Below are positions 19,996 to 31,768 of a stretch of DNA of 64,000 nucleotides, piece after piece. Origin of the DNA: Fusarium oxysporum f. sp. lycopersici 4287. Taxonomy: Eukaryota > Ascomycota > Sordariomycetes > Hypocreales > Nectriaceae. A program made the position numbers and the translations under genes. The first letter of the stretch is position 1; each line of letters starts with the position of its first letter. The stretch covers positions 3,092,366 through 3,156,365 of the forward strand of contig NC_030994.1 in NCBI RefSeq assembly GCF_000149955.1. The letters run 5' to 3'. The notes under the pieces were generated by a model that worked only from the letters and a program-made list of their open reading frames with translations, was not told where the DNA came from and ran no database searches.

Positions 19996-21904
19996 TATGG
20001 AACAGCCTTGTCGTGTGTTCCATCAAAAGGACCCTGAAGGACAGTGCAGGATTTGAGTAGAAGTTGTGATAGGTCAATACCAAACAAGAAATTCGTATAA
20101 AAATCGGAAAGCGGTATTCGTGACAGCTCGGCATTGGCCGTTCACCATGGGTCCGCAGCTTTAGATGCAAGGGTCCCGCAGTTTGACAGACGAGACATGA
20201 CTCGCGCTGATCATCAACGTGCTGGGGACTGAGATAAGCAAATAGGGAACGGCTCGTGATGCATTAGTGCTCCCTCGTTATTTGCGACAAGCCATCAGTA
20301 GTCTTTCCACGAATGGGGTTTGAAGAAGAGTGGTTTAAACTTTGCAGGGAATTATGCGCGCATTGATGTTCAGCGCTGATTGGTTCATTGTGGCACTGAG
20401 ATGAACAAACTTCCAGATTCGAAGTTTCGTGCATTTCCCACAAACCTTGCTAGTTAAATGCGAACAAGCTTATCCGACTCATGCATTTTTGACGGGAAAA
20501 TCGAAGTCCCTAATCCCTGTTCGCAATGGCACTTTGCCATGGCTACTGCAAGGGACCTAACCGTTGACAGCCCACGTGCTCTAGAAGCCGCCAACCGAAC
20601 CGTGACATTGGCCCCTTGTTTGTTGACCGACCAGACCCTTGATGGCTCTTTTGCCGGCAATCAGCTGATCCTTTTGTCCAACGGTTGTCGTGCGCTGCGG
20701 GAATAGATGACCCGACGACCCTGCGATATCTCCATTGCCGAAATGAGCATGTGTAGATCGCCATAGCTCAATCTGGTAAAACTTTGGTCGCAATCCGCTG
20801 CCAGACCCGCAGGATGAATTCCCGGATTCAGTGTTTGTGAGATGCGTCAGTTGAGGAAGCGACAGCGAAATTGTTTTTACACCAATTTGTTTTGAATCAG
20901 GTTGCAACACAGATGTGAGATCAATCTCGTCAGTGAATAATCATGTGAGATAACTTTTGCCGCCTCGTTTGACTTTCGTTCCTGGAACCTTGGACTGGTT
21001 GGGGAAGCAAGCAGAAAAATATCAGCAGTCTCGCTTTCTGAGCGACTCTTGCCATTACACCATTCTCTGAGACCATACTCATGATGAGGCAACTCAGTAA
21101 GAAACTCACATTAGCAAGCGAATGCATCCAAGTTGGGTGAACAAGCAGGACAAATCCTTCGAGCATGAAGGCCACGCAAAGCGCAGCATCAATAGAATTC
21201 GACACAGTAGAGACAAGACCAGAGCCTCGCTAGCATGTCGCAGGCTTTGAAGATCCGTCAACATACTCAGATTCTGACATGGTGAGCGTTGTGAGCACTG
21301 TGTGCTTTGATATCAACTCAACTTACTCTTGACGTACCCGGGTCGGAGGTTCTTGTGCATTTGCTCTCCATACATGGTTTGATCAGCTTGTTGAGAGTTT
21401 ATTGTATAGTGTTTTGCGCTGTTTATATCATGAATGTTTATTTTATTGAGAATCCGTCTAACGGACTGATCGGAAAGTGGATGGAAAAAAAGTTGAATGG
21501 CCACTAAAGGCGGATCTGATAATCGGCGAAGATTAATCAGGCTGTCAGACTTATGATGAACTATAATTTATCAATCTCACAACGGATACAAAGATAGAGT
21601 TCCATCAATAGCTACGTCCAAAAGTTTAACTCTATCAATTCTTTTGTATCGAAGTTTTTTTCGACAACACGAGAAGGCTTCCATCATTGCATCTCTGAGC
21701 CATGGGACAATTCATCATCTCGAGCGCATGGAAGGTATATACTTTGCGCGAATAAATAAAAAACTTATAATGCATCTATTTCTTTGAAACAAACTCAGTG
21801 TCTTGCCTGAACATGAGCGCATTAAATCTTCTATATAAGAGCCGGTTTTTTTCTTCCTCACACACTCATTCAAATAAAACTCTTCAACAGGTTCTCGTTG
21901 CAAA
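19996..21904. other. Long intergenic region, no supported gene
   Basis: About 1.9 kb. Minus-strand frames around 20877-21270 contain hydrophobic stretches and an ATG-initiated frame interrupted after 16 codons, but no splice pattern gave a coherent protein. TATATAAG near 21832 may be the TATA element of the HAD-fold gene. Confidence 0.4.
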
Positions 21905-24376
21905 ATGTCCTCCCAGCCAAGCTCAAGCAAGGAGGCAATGGCTGTCAACCCACTACCGCCTCCTAAACCCCCAGAGAAATTGGCACTCCATCTCCAAGGC
22001 GGCAAGGTCATCTTCTTCACACTGAACACCCTCTTCGACCACGACCATGCGACTGAGCGTGGTCTTGAGAAGTGCAGGCAGCTCAGCCCGGACCTTCGGA
22101 ACAAACCCATGGAAGAGCTCAAACGCGGCTACCATGCTGCCATGACTGCGGCGTACCGACAGCTCCTCCACCGCCAGATCCATCGGTCAGGTCCGCGCGG
22201 CATTCAACCCAACAGCATTCCACAGGTTTCGATTGATAAAGTCGGAATGATTTTTCAACAGCTTGATCTTAATCTGCCGCCGGCGAGTGAGCGGCAACTG
22301 ATCGGCCGCGAGTTTGCTGGTGAATTCAGCCGCAACCGGTTCGAAGTCCGCGGCGCTTCTCGATATTTGGGGGAGTTGAAGCAGCTCGAGTACGCGATTG
22401 TTGTTGTCGACGATGTTGTTGAGTGGGATGTTGTGAAGGATCTCAATTTCTGGCACTACATCGATGCTTTGATAACTCCGGCAGATCCAACAGTGCGCAA
22501 GCCAGACGCTCGCGTGTTTCAAAAGGCCCTGGATGTATGCCGAGTCTCTCCGAAGAATGCTGTCATCGTTGGCGCTTCGTTGGATGATGATATTTTTGGT
22601 ATCATGGAGGTTGACGCAGAGCCAATTTTGTACAAGCCAAGCCATAATTACGCTCTTGTGGAAGTTAAGGGTACGCGTGTTCTGGTTGTTCGCACCATGG
22701 CTGAGCTTGTGTCGGAGATAAAAAGCCGACCGGAAAAACGAGGTCTCGTACAGTACCAACAAAGGCACCTCGAGTCGTTATTCGCGTATGAATCTCCGAA
22801 GGGACGTGCCGAAATTGATCGGTGCCCTCCTGTGTGAGTCCGACCTTTTACTCCTGTTTACATACTTCTGTTTCGGGGTTCAACTTAATCTGCATCGAAA
22901 TGATGCAAAATGGGAGGTTCCAATATTGGATCCGAAGGCTGGCTACCTAGATAGCCATGTGAATCAACCTCGAGAGCGATCTCGACCTTCACCCCCACTG
23001 TCGGAGCCAGAATCGAGCGATGAGACTCCACGAAGTCACGGGCTGCCAAAGGTTCAGGATCATGACCGCCCGATTAGGGATTTTGAGAGGGATGTACGTC
23101 CGGCACCTCCTGTGAACCGTGTACCCTCGAAGCGCCGTCGTGATGAATCTGTGGCTCAAGGTACTTCTCTACCCACAACCCCTCAGGTGCCACCTCGCCA
23201 CGATCAGGAGTACCTTAATTACGCTGCAATGGGAGAGTACAACTGTTCTGCGCGTGGATCATTTCACGGTGCGTCGACACAGGGGCGTCGTCCCCCTTCC
23301 CCAAAGCCGGCCACGGTATTCGGGAGTGCCAATGATAACCGTTCCCCTGGAATCTATTCTACAAGCCACCCGCCCATGTATCGACCGCGGAGCCCTTCCC
23401 CACCTCGATGGCTACCTCGGATTACGCCGTATCCGCTCACCGAAGACTATGGGATCTCCAGCCCGCACGACGCCGGGTATCAGGATCAGCAGCGCTCTTG
23501 GCATTCTGGACGTGACTATGAGGTCTCGGGCAGGACTTACCCTACCCGAGATCAATATCAACCTGGAACTGCAAGTCCGTATCAAACTTCGCATGAGCCT
23601 CGATCGAGAACCCTGTCTCAGCAAATCGGACCATCCCCTGGTGTATTTAATGGGCCTTGGAGAGATGGATTCGCAAGAAGGACTGCGTCAATGAGTGAGG
23701 GAGATGCTCAAAGGCCTTGGGAAACCAGAAATGCTGGGCCATCGAGTGAAAGGACACGGGAACGTGCGGATGAGCGCCAGCTTCCACTTCAAGAGGAACG
23801 CAGTATGCACCCGTACCGTCGAGAAGTAATCGACTTGACTTCTGTTGGTAGAAATGCACAGCCCTCTGATCCGGCACATGCATTCACTGCTGCAGGTCCA
23901 TTCGTTCCTTACCATCCATTTCGCCTACCCAGTCATGGATATTCAAACGGAACTCACCTTGAGCCTCGGGGCACAATTCGGCCTCAAGCTGCAGAACAGC
24001 ACGAGGCTGGCCCTTCTAACCAACAGCCCTCGTTTTCAAGAAATGAAGTGACTGGAGCTCGTGGCGGACGTCGGGCCGAGATGTCACTGAGTCGCATCAT
24101 GTGTTCCGAAGTTAGACCTATATTACAGTGTTCCGGATCACAGACTCAGTTCCCAGATGACTCATCCCCTGGACCTTCGGGTCATAATCGGAGCACAGTT
24201 CCAGATCTAAGCGGCTTCGCTCAAAGTGCTCTTGACCTCGGCCGAGAAACTCCACGAGTTGATTCGTCTTCCAAGGATGTAAGTAAACCCCCTAATCGTA
24301 ACGTGAAACGCTATGTGACTAACGTTTATAGGTCGATGAACAACCCGAGGCTGCTGAATACCAGGGTCGACAGTAG
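21905..24376 (+). CDS. HAD-fold protein without catalytic Asp, fused to disordered tail
   Basis: Exon 1 (21905-22831) encodes a HAD-like domain. Motif I reads FFTLNTLFD where active phosphohydrolases have FFDLxxT, so the nucleophilic aspartate is lost. Motif III (RKPDARVF) and motif IV (VGASLDDDI) persist. A probable 85-bp intron (22832-22916, donor GTGTGA) leads to a 454-residue proline/serine/arginine-rich, low-complexity region. This carries a basic SKRRRDE cluster and a REVIDLTSV segment resembling a SUMO-interacting motif. A canonical intron, 24279-24331, then gives VDEQPEAAEYQGRQ and a stop. The total is about 777 residues. The exon junction at 22832 is the weak point; two separate genes remain possible. 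A nuclear, non-catalytic HAD protein is inferred. Confidence 0.55.
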
Positions 24377-24726
24377 CTGGTTGAGTACCTTCCCTGCCCC
24401 TGATTATGCGGGCTGCGTCTGTAAATCCCGTTGTGCGGATTTTGTTAGACAGATTTGGGAAGAGTATGTAGTGGACCAGATAGTTCAGGTAGCTAAATTG
24501 AATCTTATCACGTACTTCTTTTCAGGGCATCTGGCACCTTTGCAACGTGAAAGTGACTGTGTTGTTTTCGCGCTCCAACCGCAGGCTTCTCAAGCTTTGT
24601 CTCGCCGGTTATTCGCCACGCTACGTATTTGACTTCAGCCAGTGGTGAGTGGTAACCTTATCCTAATCTCGTCATGTACTTGTTCACAGGATCCTTCGAC
24701 ATGCCGTAGCCCTAGTTCTCGGGTAA
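24377..24726 (+). other. Coding-like 3' tail beyond the apparent stop
   Basis: In another frame the sequence reads as a further protein end, with cysteine- and tryptophan-bearing segments (CVCKSRCADFVRQIWEEY) and two possible introns: 24489-24525 (37 bp, unusually short) and 24645-24689 (GTGAGT...CACAG). It ends at a TAA at 24724. No splice choice found here joins it in frame to the preceding exon, so it may be an alternative last exon, a decayed end, or chance. Confidence 0.25.
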
Positions 24727-24763
24727 TATTGTGTCAACCGCCTGGCCCTCAGAACCTCAATAG

Positions 24764-25030
24764 CTACGGGAGATTTCCCTCCATTGTTCTCCGGTTCCTG
24801 CAAGTAAACTCGATCTCTTCACCGGCTGCAGTGCGTGACAGGATGAAAATGTCCCTATCCCGTCCCGTAGCCTTCGTCCAATTGTCCACCTCTTTGTCCA
24901 ACGCAGTGTCAGCCAACTTGACATCCTCGGTCTTAGAGGCTGCATGTGCAACTGCCTGCCATGCATTGCCAGGGTTCATAATACAGCATGATCCACGGTG
25001 CTGGTGGCTTTCATCGGTGGTATCGGTCAT
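24764..25030 (-). CDS. Hypothetical protein, 88 aa, unsupported
   Basis: An ATG-initiated frame of 88 residues is rich in charged amino acids (KTEDVKLADTALDKEVDNW). It has no signal peptide, domain or clear introns. Composition is protein-like, but an overlapping plus-strand frame of similar length exists, so it may be noise. Listed as a weak candidate only. Confidence 0.2.
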   Translation of the reverse strand: MTDTTDESHQHRGSCCIMNPGNAWQAVAHAASKTEDVKLADTALDKEVDNWTKATGRDRDIFILSRTAAGEEIEFTCRNRRTMEGNLP

Positions 25031-25857
25031 CAGTTGACTGGTCTGTCTTAGAATTATAGCCCGCGGGCACGGGTAGCGTTATCCTGAATGTCACATAACG
25101 GAAATATCATTTGCCGGTCGCGCTCAAGGACGTGCAGATCTTTGCCCCCGTATGCATTTATTAGTCACTGACCTCCACCAGGACGTACATACTTCCTCTC
25201 TTTTAGATACGTCCTAGTGATTGTCTTATCGCTCCTCGAGCCAGCTGGGAACCAGACAGGAAGAAAACTGCGGTGTAATTCTCACAGAAATGCGTTGCCA
25301 CTGCTTCAAGTCCAGCCTGATGCATTTGAAGCTGCAGTATTCGATTTTGAGGCCTTCTACACCAAATGGGCATGATGAACTCCCACCAGTAAGGGCCTTT
25401 CTGGGCTTCATTCCGGGATGTATGACGTTTATGTATGCATGCAAAACATGTGACTTTCTTACCTGCAGACCCAGAAGAGACAAAGAGTCAAGTGATACGT
25501 TTGAAAACGGAGACTATAGATAGAAAACTGATTATTGGCTCTTGGCCGTCGAAGGTGGTCGTATTTATGCCAATCTGCAATGTAATGCATAAGCGTGACA
25601 AAGCAACTGCATATGCGCGAGGCTGTATAAGGTAGATATGGCTGTCTTTTACTACCAACCGGCTAAATACAGAACGAAAGAACAATTATGAGACACTGCT
25701 TCTGGGTTGTTAGTGAGGACATCTAGACTCGCAGCCTGATTTGCAAATGCGTTTAAGATCTCAATTGTATCCCCATTCAACCCTTCAACGTTTTCCCCCC
25801 CTGCATTTCGGTTAAGAAACGGCCAAGTCAACATCTGATAGAAACCTACAAGTAGCG
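25031..25857. other. Intergenic region upstream of P450
   Basis: No gene is supported. Short frames on both strands at 25221-25635 lack domain signals. The final 200 bp are presumed P450 promoter; no clear TATA box was seen. Confidence 0.4.
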
Positions 25858-27653
25858 ATGACCTTATCTTATCTATCAGAATTCCCGACTTCTAGTGGCA
25901 TCGGCATAGCCGTGCTCTGCTTGCTGTCATCATGGTGGCTCGGAACAACCTTTATAGCATGGTATCGCCTCCGACACGTCCCAGGCCCCTGGTTTGCAGG
26001 ACTGAGCTACATCTGGAACGGATGGATTGCCTACAGTGGTAAACAGCACCATATATTCGTTGCTCTCGATGAAAAATACGGCTCGTTGGTACGAATTGGC
26101 CCGGAGGTCCTGCTCACTTCAGATGTTGAGCTCGTCAAGCGCATGTCGGCGACAAAGAGCTCATATGGCAAATCCTCTTGGGTCGACGGTGTTCGGTTCA
26201 ATCCGTACCACGAAACTATGTTTGCAGTGAGAGATCCTCGCCAACATGATCGCGCGAAAGCAAGGGTGGCCCCTGCGTATAGTGGTCGCGATACGCCGAA
26301 TCTCGAGGGTGCTGTAGACCAGCAGATCAACAGCCTCATATCCTTGATTCGCCGCAAATATCTCTCGGAGCCCGCATCTGGTGCAATCCGTACACTGCCC
26401 CTCCTCAACGTCTTGTCGTATTTCACCCTCGACGTCATTTCCAAAGTGGCGCTCGGGACGGAGTTTGGTTGCTGCACTTCTGACTCGGACCCGTACAGGT
26501 TCTATGAGGGGTTGGATGAGCATATGCCTTTGATGGCGCTGACAAGTGATGTACCGTGGATCCGAGCTGTGATGTACTCGACTACGTTTCTCAAGTATTT
26601 TGGGCCACGCGAGACTGATACTCATGGAATTGGCCCGCTGATGAAGTATGTGGCACTTCCTTCCGATTGTCAAGTAATTCATGGAACAGTCTTGGACTAA
26701 CTTATGGCGCTTAGAGTTACGAATGACAACGTCCGACGACGCTATAGTCAAGACCAGACAGAGAAGACAGATATGTTGGTATGTCAGAGTGCCTCACTTT
26801 CCCCTATCCAGCAGATTTGTTGAACGACCATTGATGTCTTCTGCTATCAGAGCTCGTTCAAAGTCCATGGTTTATCCGAGGGTAATGCCCAGTCCGAGAC
26901 GCTTTTCATGTTCGTCGCGGGATCCGATACCACTGCAGCGGCTATCCGGGTCACTCTATTCTACCTCATGTCGTGTCCTCGCGTCTATCGGAAGCTGAAG
27001 GAAGAGATTCGAGGTGCTATTCGTGAGGGAAGGGCTTCAAGTCCAATTACTGCTGCTCAGGCACGCGAGCTACCTTATCTCCAAGTGAGTCCATTTACGC
27101 AGAATTTACCGTATATGGAATACTAACACTCGAACTCCCTCCCGTCAGGCGGTGATATATGAAGGTCTCCGTATGCGGCCAGTGACAACTGGACAGCAAG
27201 CGAAAGAGGTGCCAGCTGGCGGCGACACCATCAACGGGCACTTCATTCCCGGTGGCACATCCATCGCCATCAACTTCTCGGCTATCTTAGGTTCCAAAGC
27301 CCTCTTCGGCCCAGACGCCGATGTCTTTCGACCAGAACGCTTCATTGGTCTTTCAGCCTCCAATCTCGCCGAGATGCGTCGCAACGTCGAAATGAACTTT
27401 GGTCACGGCCGATGGATGTGTGCTGGAAAGCCGCTGGCGTTTATGGAGCTGCAAAAAGTGTACTTCGAGGTTTGTTGCCAAACAGAGTTCATCCCAAGGG
27501 TATAGTTTCCGCTGACTTGCGACGGTATAGTTGCTGCGGGCATTCGATTTTCAGCTTACCGAGCCTCTCAGTCCGATGCGATCTGAGAGTTACGCTTTGT
27601 TCCGCGATTTTGGATTGAAAGTGCGTGCTACAGTGGCAGAAGACATGGAATAG
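25858..27653 (+). CDS. Cytochrome P450 monooxygenase
   Basis: Five exons: 25858-26645, 26715-26778, 26851-27084, 27149-27469 and 27531-27653. Introns are 61-72 bp, with GTATGT/GTGAGT/GTTTGT donors and CTAAC or CTGAC branches in most. The product is 509 residues. An N-terminal membrane helix precedes a proline hinge (HVPGPWF). The oxygen-activating helix holds AGSDTT near residue 307, the ExxR is EGLR at about 367-370, the PERF motif is FRPERF, and the heme loop FGHGRWMCAG places the ligand near Cys453. The sequence style (YGKSSWVDG, HDRAKARVAPAYSGRD) matches the benzoate-4-hydroxylase/pisatin-demethylase-like fungal P450s. Substrate is unknown. The nearest plausible partner is the oxidoreductase at 28276-29431. 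Confidence 0.9.
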
Positions 27654-28275
27654 TTGTTGTAGCCGGGATCGAACGGAGGACATAAGACGAGGGGCGAGAA
27701 TGTGACTGAGTTAGCCATATAAAAACGAGTGATATCACGCATGGGCGTTGTGGAAACATAACGATAAAGTCGCCCAATCTTTTATCAGATAGCGCGCCCT
27801 TACTAGGAAACTGATAATGAAAGATAATGTTAGGATGATTCTAAGTGTATTTATAGTCCTCCCTATTCTTCGTTCTCCCCCGTTGTCCTTGTATCCGAGG
27901 GGGCGAGGCCAAGATACTAGACCTGCTAATCCTATAACAGATCTGAAACACTGTTCTAATAATTCAGATATCATGGATGACATCTTCCCTGGGGGGGCTG
28001 CCTGTGTAACATCATCATGCAATGCCACTTCTCCAACAGTACTCACTAGTGTAGTACGTTAGGTTAGAATGGTCTCTTTTTATATCTTAGCAGCGCGCTA
28101 TAAAGGAAACCAATGTCACGCACGACACGGTACCACCAGGGCGGTCAACAAGGGCAGAATCAGACTGACCAGCCACGTGCACGCCAGGGACCGGCCGGAA
28201 GGACCGAAACGAACATTCGGTCCCGAATATCATCGTCAGTATAAGGCATATCACGGGGTGTAGAATGACGAGAGC
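27654..28275. other. Convergent intergenic region, no supported gene
   Basis: This is the 3' flank of both the P450 and the MDR gene. A 103-codon minus frame (27735-28046) begins only with GTG and has no recognisable domain. Confidence 0.45.
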
Positions 28276-29431
28276 TTAAGCCCGTGGAACAAAGACGGCA
28301 CACTTGGCGATGCCCACATGGTCAGCCGCGGTGTCTAGACCCTGTTTCCAGTCTCCCAGAGCAAATGTCTTGACGTCAACAAAGTTGGTGCCGCGGGAGA
28401 ACAGACCTCTCTCAAGCATTTTGATCAACTGCAGGATGTCCGGCCTGTCGTACATCATTTTCCCTGGGAAGCGTCAGTAAGCCAGGCCGTCAATTCGAGA
28501 AATTCTCACCTTTCAGAGTAATATCGTTTGTCAAGATTTCACCAGCGCCGATGTTGTTAGTTGAGCCCATCAGGCTCACCCTCCCTCCCCGTCGCAGCGC
28601 CCGGATCGCACTCTTCGTATGCGCCGACGTGGCGGCAGTTGATGGTGTTAAGTCGAGCGCGGCGTCAATGGTGCCAAAAGCTCTCAGGGCAGCGGCATCG
28701 TTGCTTTCGTCTCCTGTAATGAGTACTGTCTCGAGATTCGCACCGGGGGATGTCTTCTCCACATGCTCTTTCAGCTTGGCTAGCTTCTCTCCATTCCGAG
28801 CCATGGCAATCACTCTCGCGCCCATCGAGAGGGCAACTTGTACCGCTGCGCCGCTGTATCCGCCGGTCGCTGGGCAGATGACAATGGTTTCACCCGGTTC
28901 AAGCTTGATGTCTCTTAGCCCCCCATACGGGACGAGCAAGTAGGCCATGTACGTGAGCTCCGGGATCGAATATCCTAGCTCTTTGCACAAACGATTCTCG
29001 TTGAGCGGGATGCAGTTCTCCAGCGGAGCCTTGAAATATTCGGCAAACGTCCCATCGCGCCATACGTCTCGCATCAACTTTTTGCTTCCATCCGTGAATC
29101 CCTCGATGACGGCCGATAGGAAAAACTCGTCCGGGTCGTCGCGCGCATGTATAACACAGTCCACGTACACGAGCTGACCCAGCTGCAGTGCAACTGCGTC
29201 TGGGCCGATTGCTGCAATGCGTCCGATCGCACTGAAGCCGCCAACGAGCGGGATGGGGATTGGGTAATGGCGGATGACTTGATGATGGTATGGAAGTATC
29301 CCAGCGGACTCGATGAGAATGGTGGCGCTGCCAGGACCGGGCTGCGGCGTTGACAGCGTTTTGAGCTCGAAACCGGCCTCACGATCCTCGAGGACGAGGG
29401 CCTGATGTTGTTCGGGAAGATCGGATGCCAT
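28276..29431 (-). CDS. MDR oxidoreductase, quinone-reductase-like
   Basis: Two exons (complement 29431-28510 and 28463-28276) are joined over a 46-bp intron (GTGAGA, TACTGAC branch, CCCAG), giving 369 residues. The GroES-like half contains GGFSAIGRIAAIG; the Rossmann half has the CPATGGYSGAAVQ dinucleotide motif near residue 195, and no structural-zinc cysteine lobe is seen. This is a zinc-independent medium-chain reductase that uses NAD(P)H on quinones or enones. It is convergent with the P450, so co-regulation is not suggested by orientation. The C-terminus ends KCAVFVPRA, normal for the family. Confidence 0.84.
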
Positions 29432-29829
29432 CGTATGATGAGATGCTGGGACGGAGAGCGGATAAGGAAGAAAAAGAGCTCATATTTGCCTTGAGGAACG
29501 AGAGGCTTTCTATGGCTCAAGTAAGGGCATAGCGGGGCAGATTGTGCATAAGCGAAGGAGAAGTGGAAATGTCAAGCCCCTCAGTTTATCGAGTTTCTAC
29601 GCTACATGTACACTAGTCGAACGTGAACCCATTTTCTCGTGCTTGAGCCTGCTGGTTCAAGATTACATCTTCGCAACACCTGTCTCGTCTCCTCTCGTCT
29701 AAGGCGGTCATTTTCCCATCTGAGTTCTTGCAAAATCGATATTCCGAGCCGCCGAATTCAGGGCGCCACCCAAACCTGTTGACCACGCCTAGCTGGCAAT
29801 TCAAATGAACCTAAACTGGTCAATAATGA
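29432..29829. other. Intergenic region, no supported gene
   Basis: Presumed promoter of the minus-strand MDR gene. No further feature could be supported. Confidence 0.4.
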
Positions 29830-30484
29830 AGACAGACTTTATTAATTGGCAGTTGGGATTCCATATTCAACCCGCACGCATTCCCATTCCTGCCTAACCG
29901 CTTTCTTCGTGGCAATAACAATGAACAAACCAGAAAAACCGCAAAACACATCCAACTTTGGAAGATTCGCAAAGGCACACATAGCTGCTGGGAATGTAGG
30001 CTCAGCATTCGCGAGGTTAAAGCTCATTGTTTAACTTGCAAAAGGTCGGCGTCGCAAGATGCGATGTCAGTTCACGGCCCAAGACGATCTTGCGTGTGCA
30101 CCGTGCAAAAGTCGAGGCAAAATATGTCGCGATCAGGACTTCGCCGACGATTCAGAGGCATCACAGCTGTCCATGCGACACCTCGCGCAGCGTTTGAGCA
30201 GGCTTGAGGAGTTGATGGGGAAGCTTGCGGAGCGTGTAGCTCTTGACCCATCACCCAATCTACTCACTGGCCTCTCCACAAAAATCTTAACCAGCTTGTC
30301 TTCAGTTGCTGCGAATGGAGTCAAACAAGGAGTCATCAGCACATCGAGGGACCCTTCGGATTCCACAGCCAGATACGGGCTATCGCAAAAGGAAGATGGT
30401 AGCAGTAAACCCTTATCCTTCACTCACAACCAAGCCCATGAAGCGTACTTGGGCTTGGGTCTTCCCGGAGACCTAACTCGCTGA
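29830..30484 (+). pseudogene. Zn2Cys6 regulator remnant (DNA-binding end only)
   Basis: An intron at 29996-30043 (GTAGGC donor, AAAAG acceptor) splits the second zinc cysteine codon. Splicing it out restores CWECRRRKMRC followed by C-x2-C-x6-C (CAPCKSRGKIC), a complete zinc cluster. A short leucine/arginine coiled coil (MRHLAQRLSRLEELMGKL) follows. The chain then stops after about 140 further residues, at 30484, where family members usually continue for 400 or more with a Fungal_trans domain. No in-frame ATG precedes the first exon back to a stop at 29827, so the 5' end is also missing or lies in an unseen exon. The last 12 bp overlap the oppositely oriented coiled-coil gene. Confidence 0.6.
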
Positions 30485-30778
30485 TCGCAAATCCCTCTCG
30501 AGCTCCCTCTCCTTTTCTTGACAACTCACCAACTCCTGAACCCGCAGTGTTTGCCTATGGGAGAGACTCCTCAGAGTCATACAAAGCTGAACATTTCGCC
30601 TCTGTACCGAATCCTTTTCAGATTGAGTATAGCCTCCATTCATAACTGATTCTAGCTCTGTTCTTTCCTTTATCATGGCCTGGATTTCCCGCCTTCCCGT
30701 GTCGACGTTTATTTGCAACATCTGCAGACGGATTCTGAGGCTTTTGAGCTCTGCCTCGATCTGGGATTTGGAGGGCAT
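30473..30778 (-). CDS. Coiled-coil microprotein, tandem paralogue 1
   Basis: A single exon encodes 101 residues that are almost entirely helical and charged. It runs from MPSKSQIEAELKSLRIRL through a Gly-rich break (MNGGYTQSEKD) to a second helix ending LERDLRSAS. No known domain is recognised. The same layout, helix, glycine break, helix with RxQ(E/D)L and a C-terminal SA(S/N), occurs in the gene at 31769-32080, so they look like diverged tandem duplicates. A TATAAAAG box lies at 30887-30894, about 110 bp upstream of the ATG. A hairpin or oligomeric coiled coil is expected; the role is unknown. Confidence 0.6.
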   Translation of the reverse strand: MPSKSQIEAELKSLRIRLQMLQINVDTGRREIQAMIKERTELESVMNGGYTQSEKDSVQRRNVQLCMTLRSLSHRQTLRVQELVSCQEKERELERDLRSAS

Positions 30779-31234
30779 GGTGTTATGACTGTGTTGTTGA
30801 GTGGTAGGAAGATTATAGCGGTTGTTGTTACGGTTCTTGGATTGGTTTGCTTGGCAGGAAATGGTTGAAATCCCGAGCGCGGCTCGCTTTTATAGTTCAA
30901 TTGCCTGAGATTTCACTGATGGGTAAATTAGAGTGAATCATGACTCTCGCCAACACTGCATATGCAGGGAACTACGGTTTGGGATCACGGTATACGTTGG
31001 GCAGAAGCGGTGAATCTACTGATGTACAAACTTCGTTAGTTCGAAGCTGCAGAAAGCGGCGAGTGATTCAAACTCAACATAACCGCCCATTCAATGAGGT
31101 CTAGTATACACTGCGCAATCAAAGGGCTTAATCACCACGATGATTGAGTGTGATGTCAGGGTCGTTGCTGTTAGTGAGTGACCGCGGCTGAGAATAGTAA
31201 ATCAGACTTTTCTGGTTTTCAAGCACGGGGGCGG
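30779..31234. other. Upstream region of microprotein gene, up to the gap
   Basis: Contains the TATAAAAG box noted for the preceding gene. No other gene is visible before the N-run. Confidence 0.45.
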
Positions 31235-31589
31235 NNNNNNNNNNNNNNNNNNNNNNNNNNNNNNNNNNNNNNNNNNNNNNNNNNNNNNNNNNNNNNNNNN
31301 NNNNNNNNNNNNNNNNNNNNNNNNNNNNNNNNNNNNNNNNNNNNNNNNNNNNNNNNNNNNNNNNNNNNNNNNNNNNNNNNNNNNNNNNNNNNNNNNNNNN
31401 NNNNNNNNNNNNNNNNNNNNNNNNNNNNNNNNNNNNNNNNNNNNNNNNNNNNNNNNNNNNNNNNNNNNNNNNNNNNNNNNNNNNNNNNNNNNNNNNNNNN
31501 NNNNNNNNNNNNNNNNNNNNNNNNNNNNNNNNNNNNNNNNNNNNNNNNNNNNNNNNNNNNNNNNNNNNNNNNNNNNNNNNNNNNNNNNN
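31235..31589. other. Assembly gap (355 N)
   Basis: Undetermined bases between the two paralogous microprotein genes. The GC-rich run immediately before it (CACGGGGGCGG) suggests a sequence that was hard to read. Frames drawn through the Ns are meaningless. Confidence 0.99.
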
Positions 31590-31768
31590 CTTTTACCAAG
31601 GAACAACTCCTATACGTCATTGCTTTATTCATTACAAGAGGGAAGTCGTAGATGCAAGAGTGTGGATTTGAAGCCCCATAACATTTCTTATACCCTACAA
31701 TTTAGCCTTCCATAAAGGTATTACATCTTATACTGCAAGTGAAACGCCCTTTGAATGTATTCAATCGC

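Noticed and set aside
20877..21270. Minus-strand hydrophobic frames that looked like a small membrane protein
   Set aside because: The ATG-initiated frame stops after 16 codons and no combination of donor and acceptor linked it to the hydrophobic part.
21715..22183. Minus-strand frames opposite the HAD gene start
   Set aside because: Antisense to a well-supported coding exon and without recognisable features.
27735..28046. 103-codon minus-strand frame with a hydrophobic segment
   Set aside because: Starts only with GTG, no ATG in a suitable position, no domain, and lies in the 3' overlap region of two convergent genes.
31178..31651. Frames crossing the 355-base N-run
   Set aside because: They consist of undetermined residues and have no meaning.
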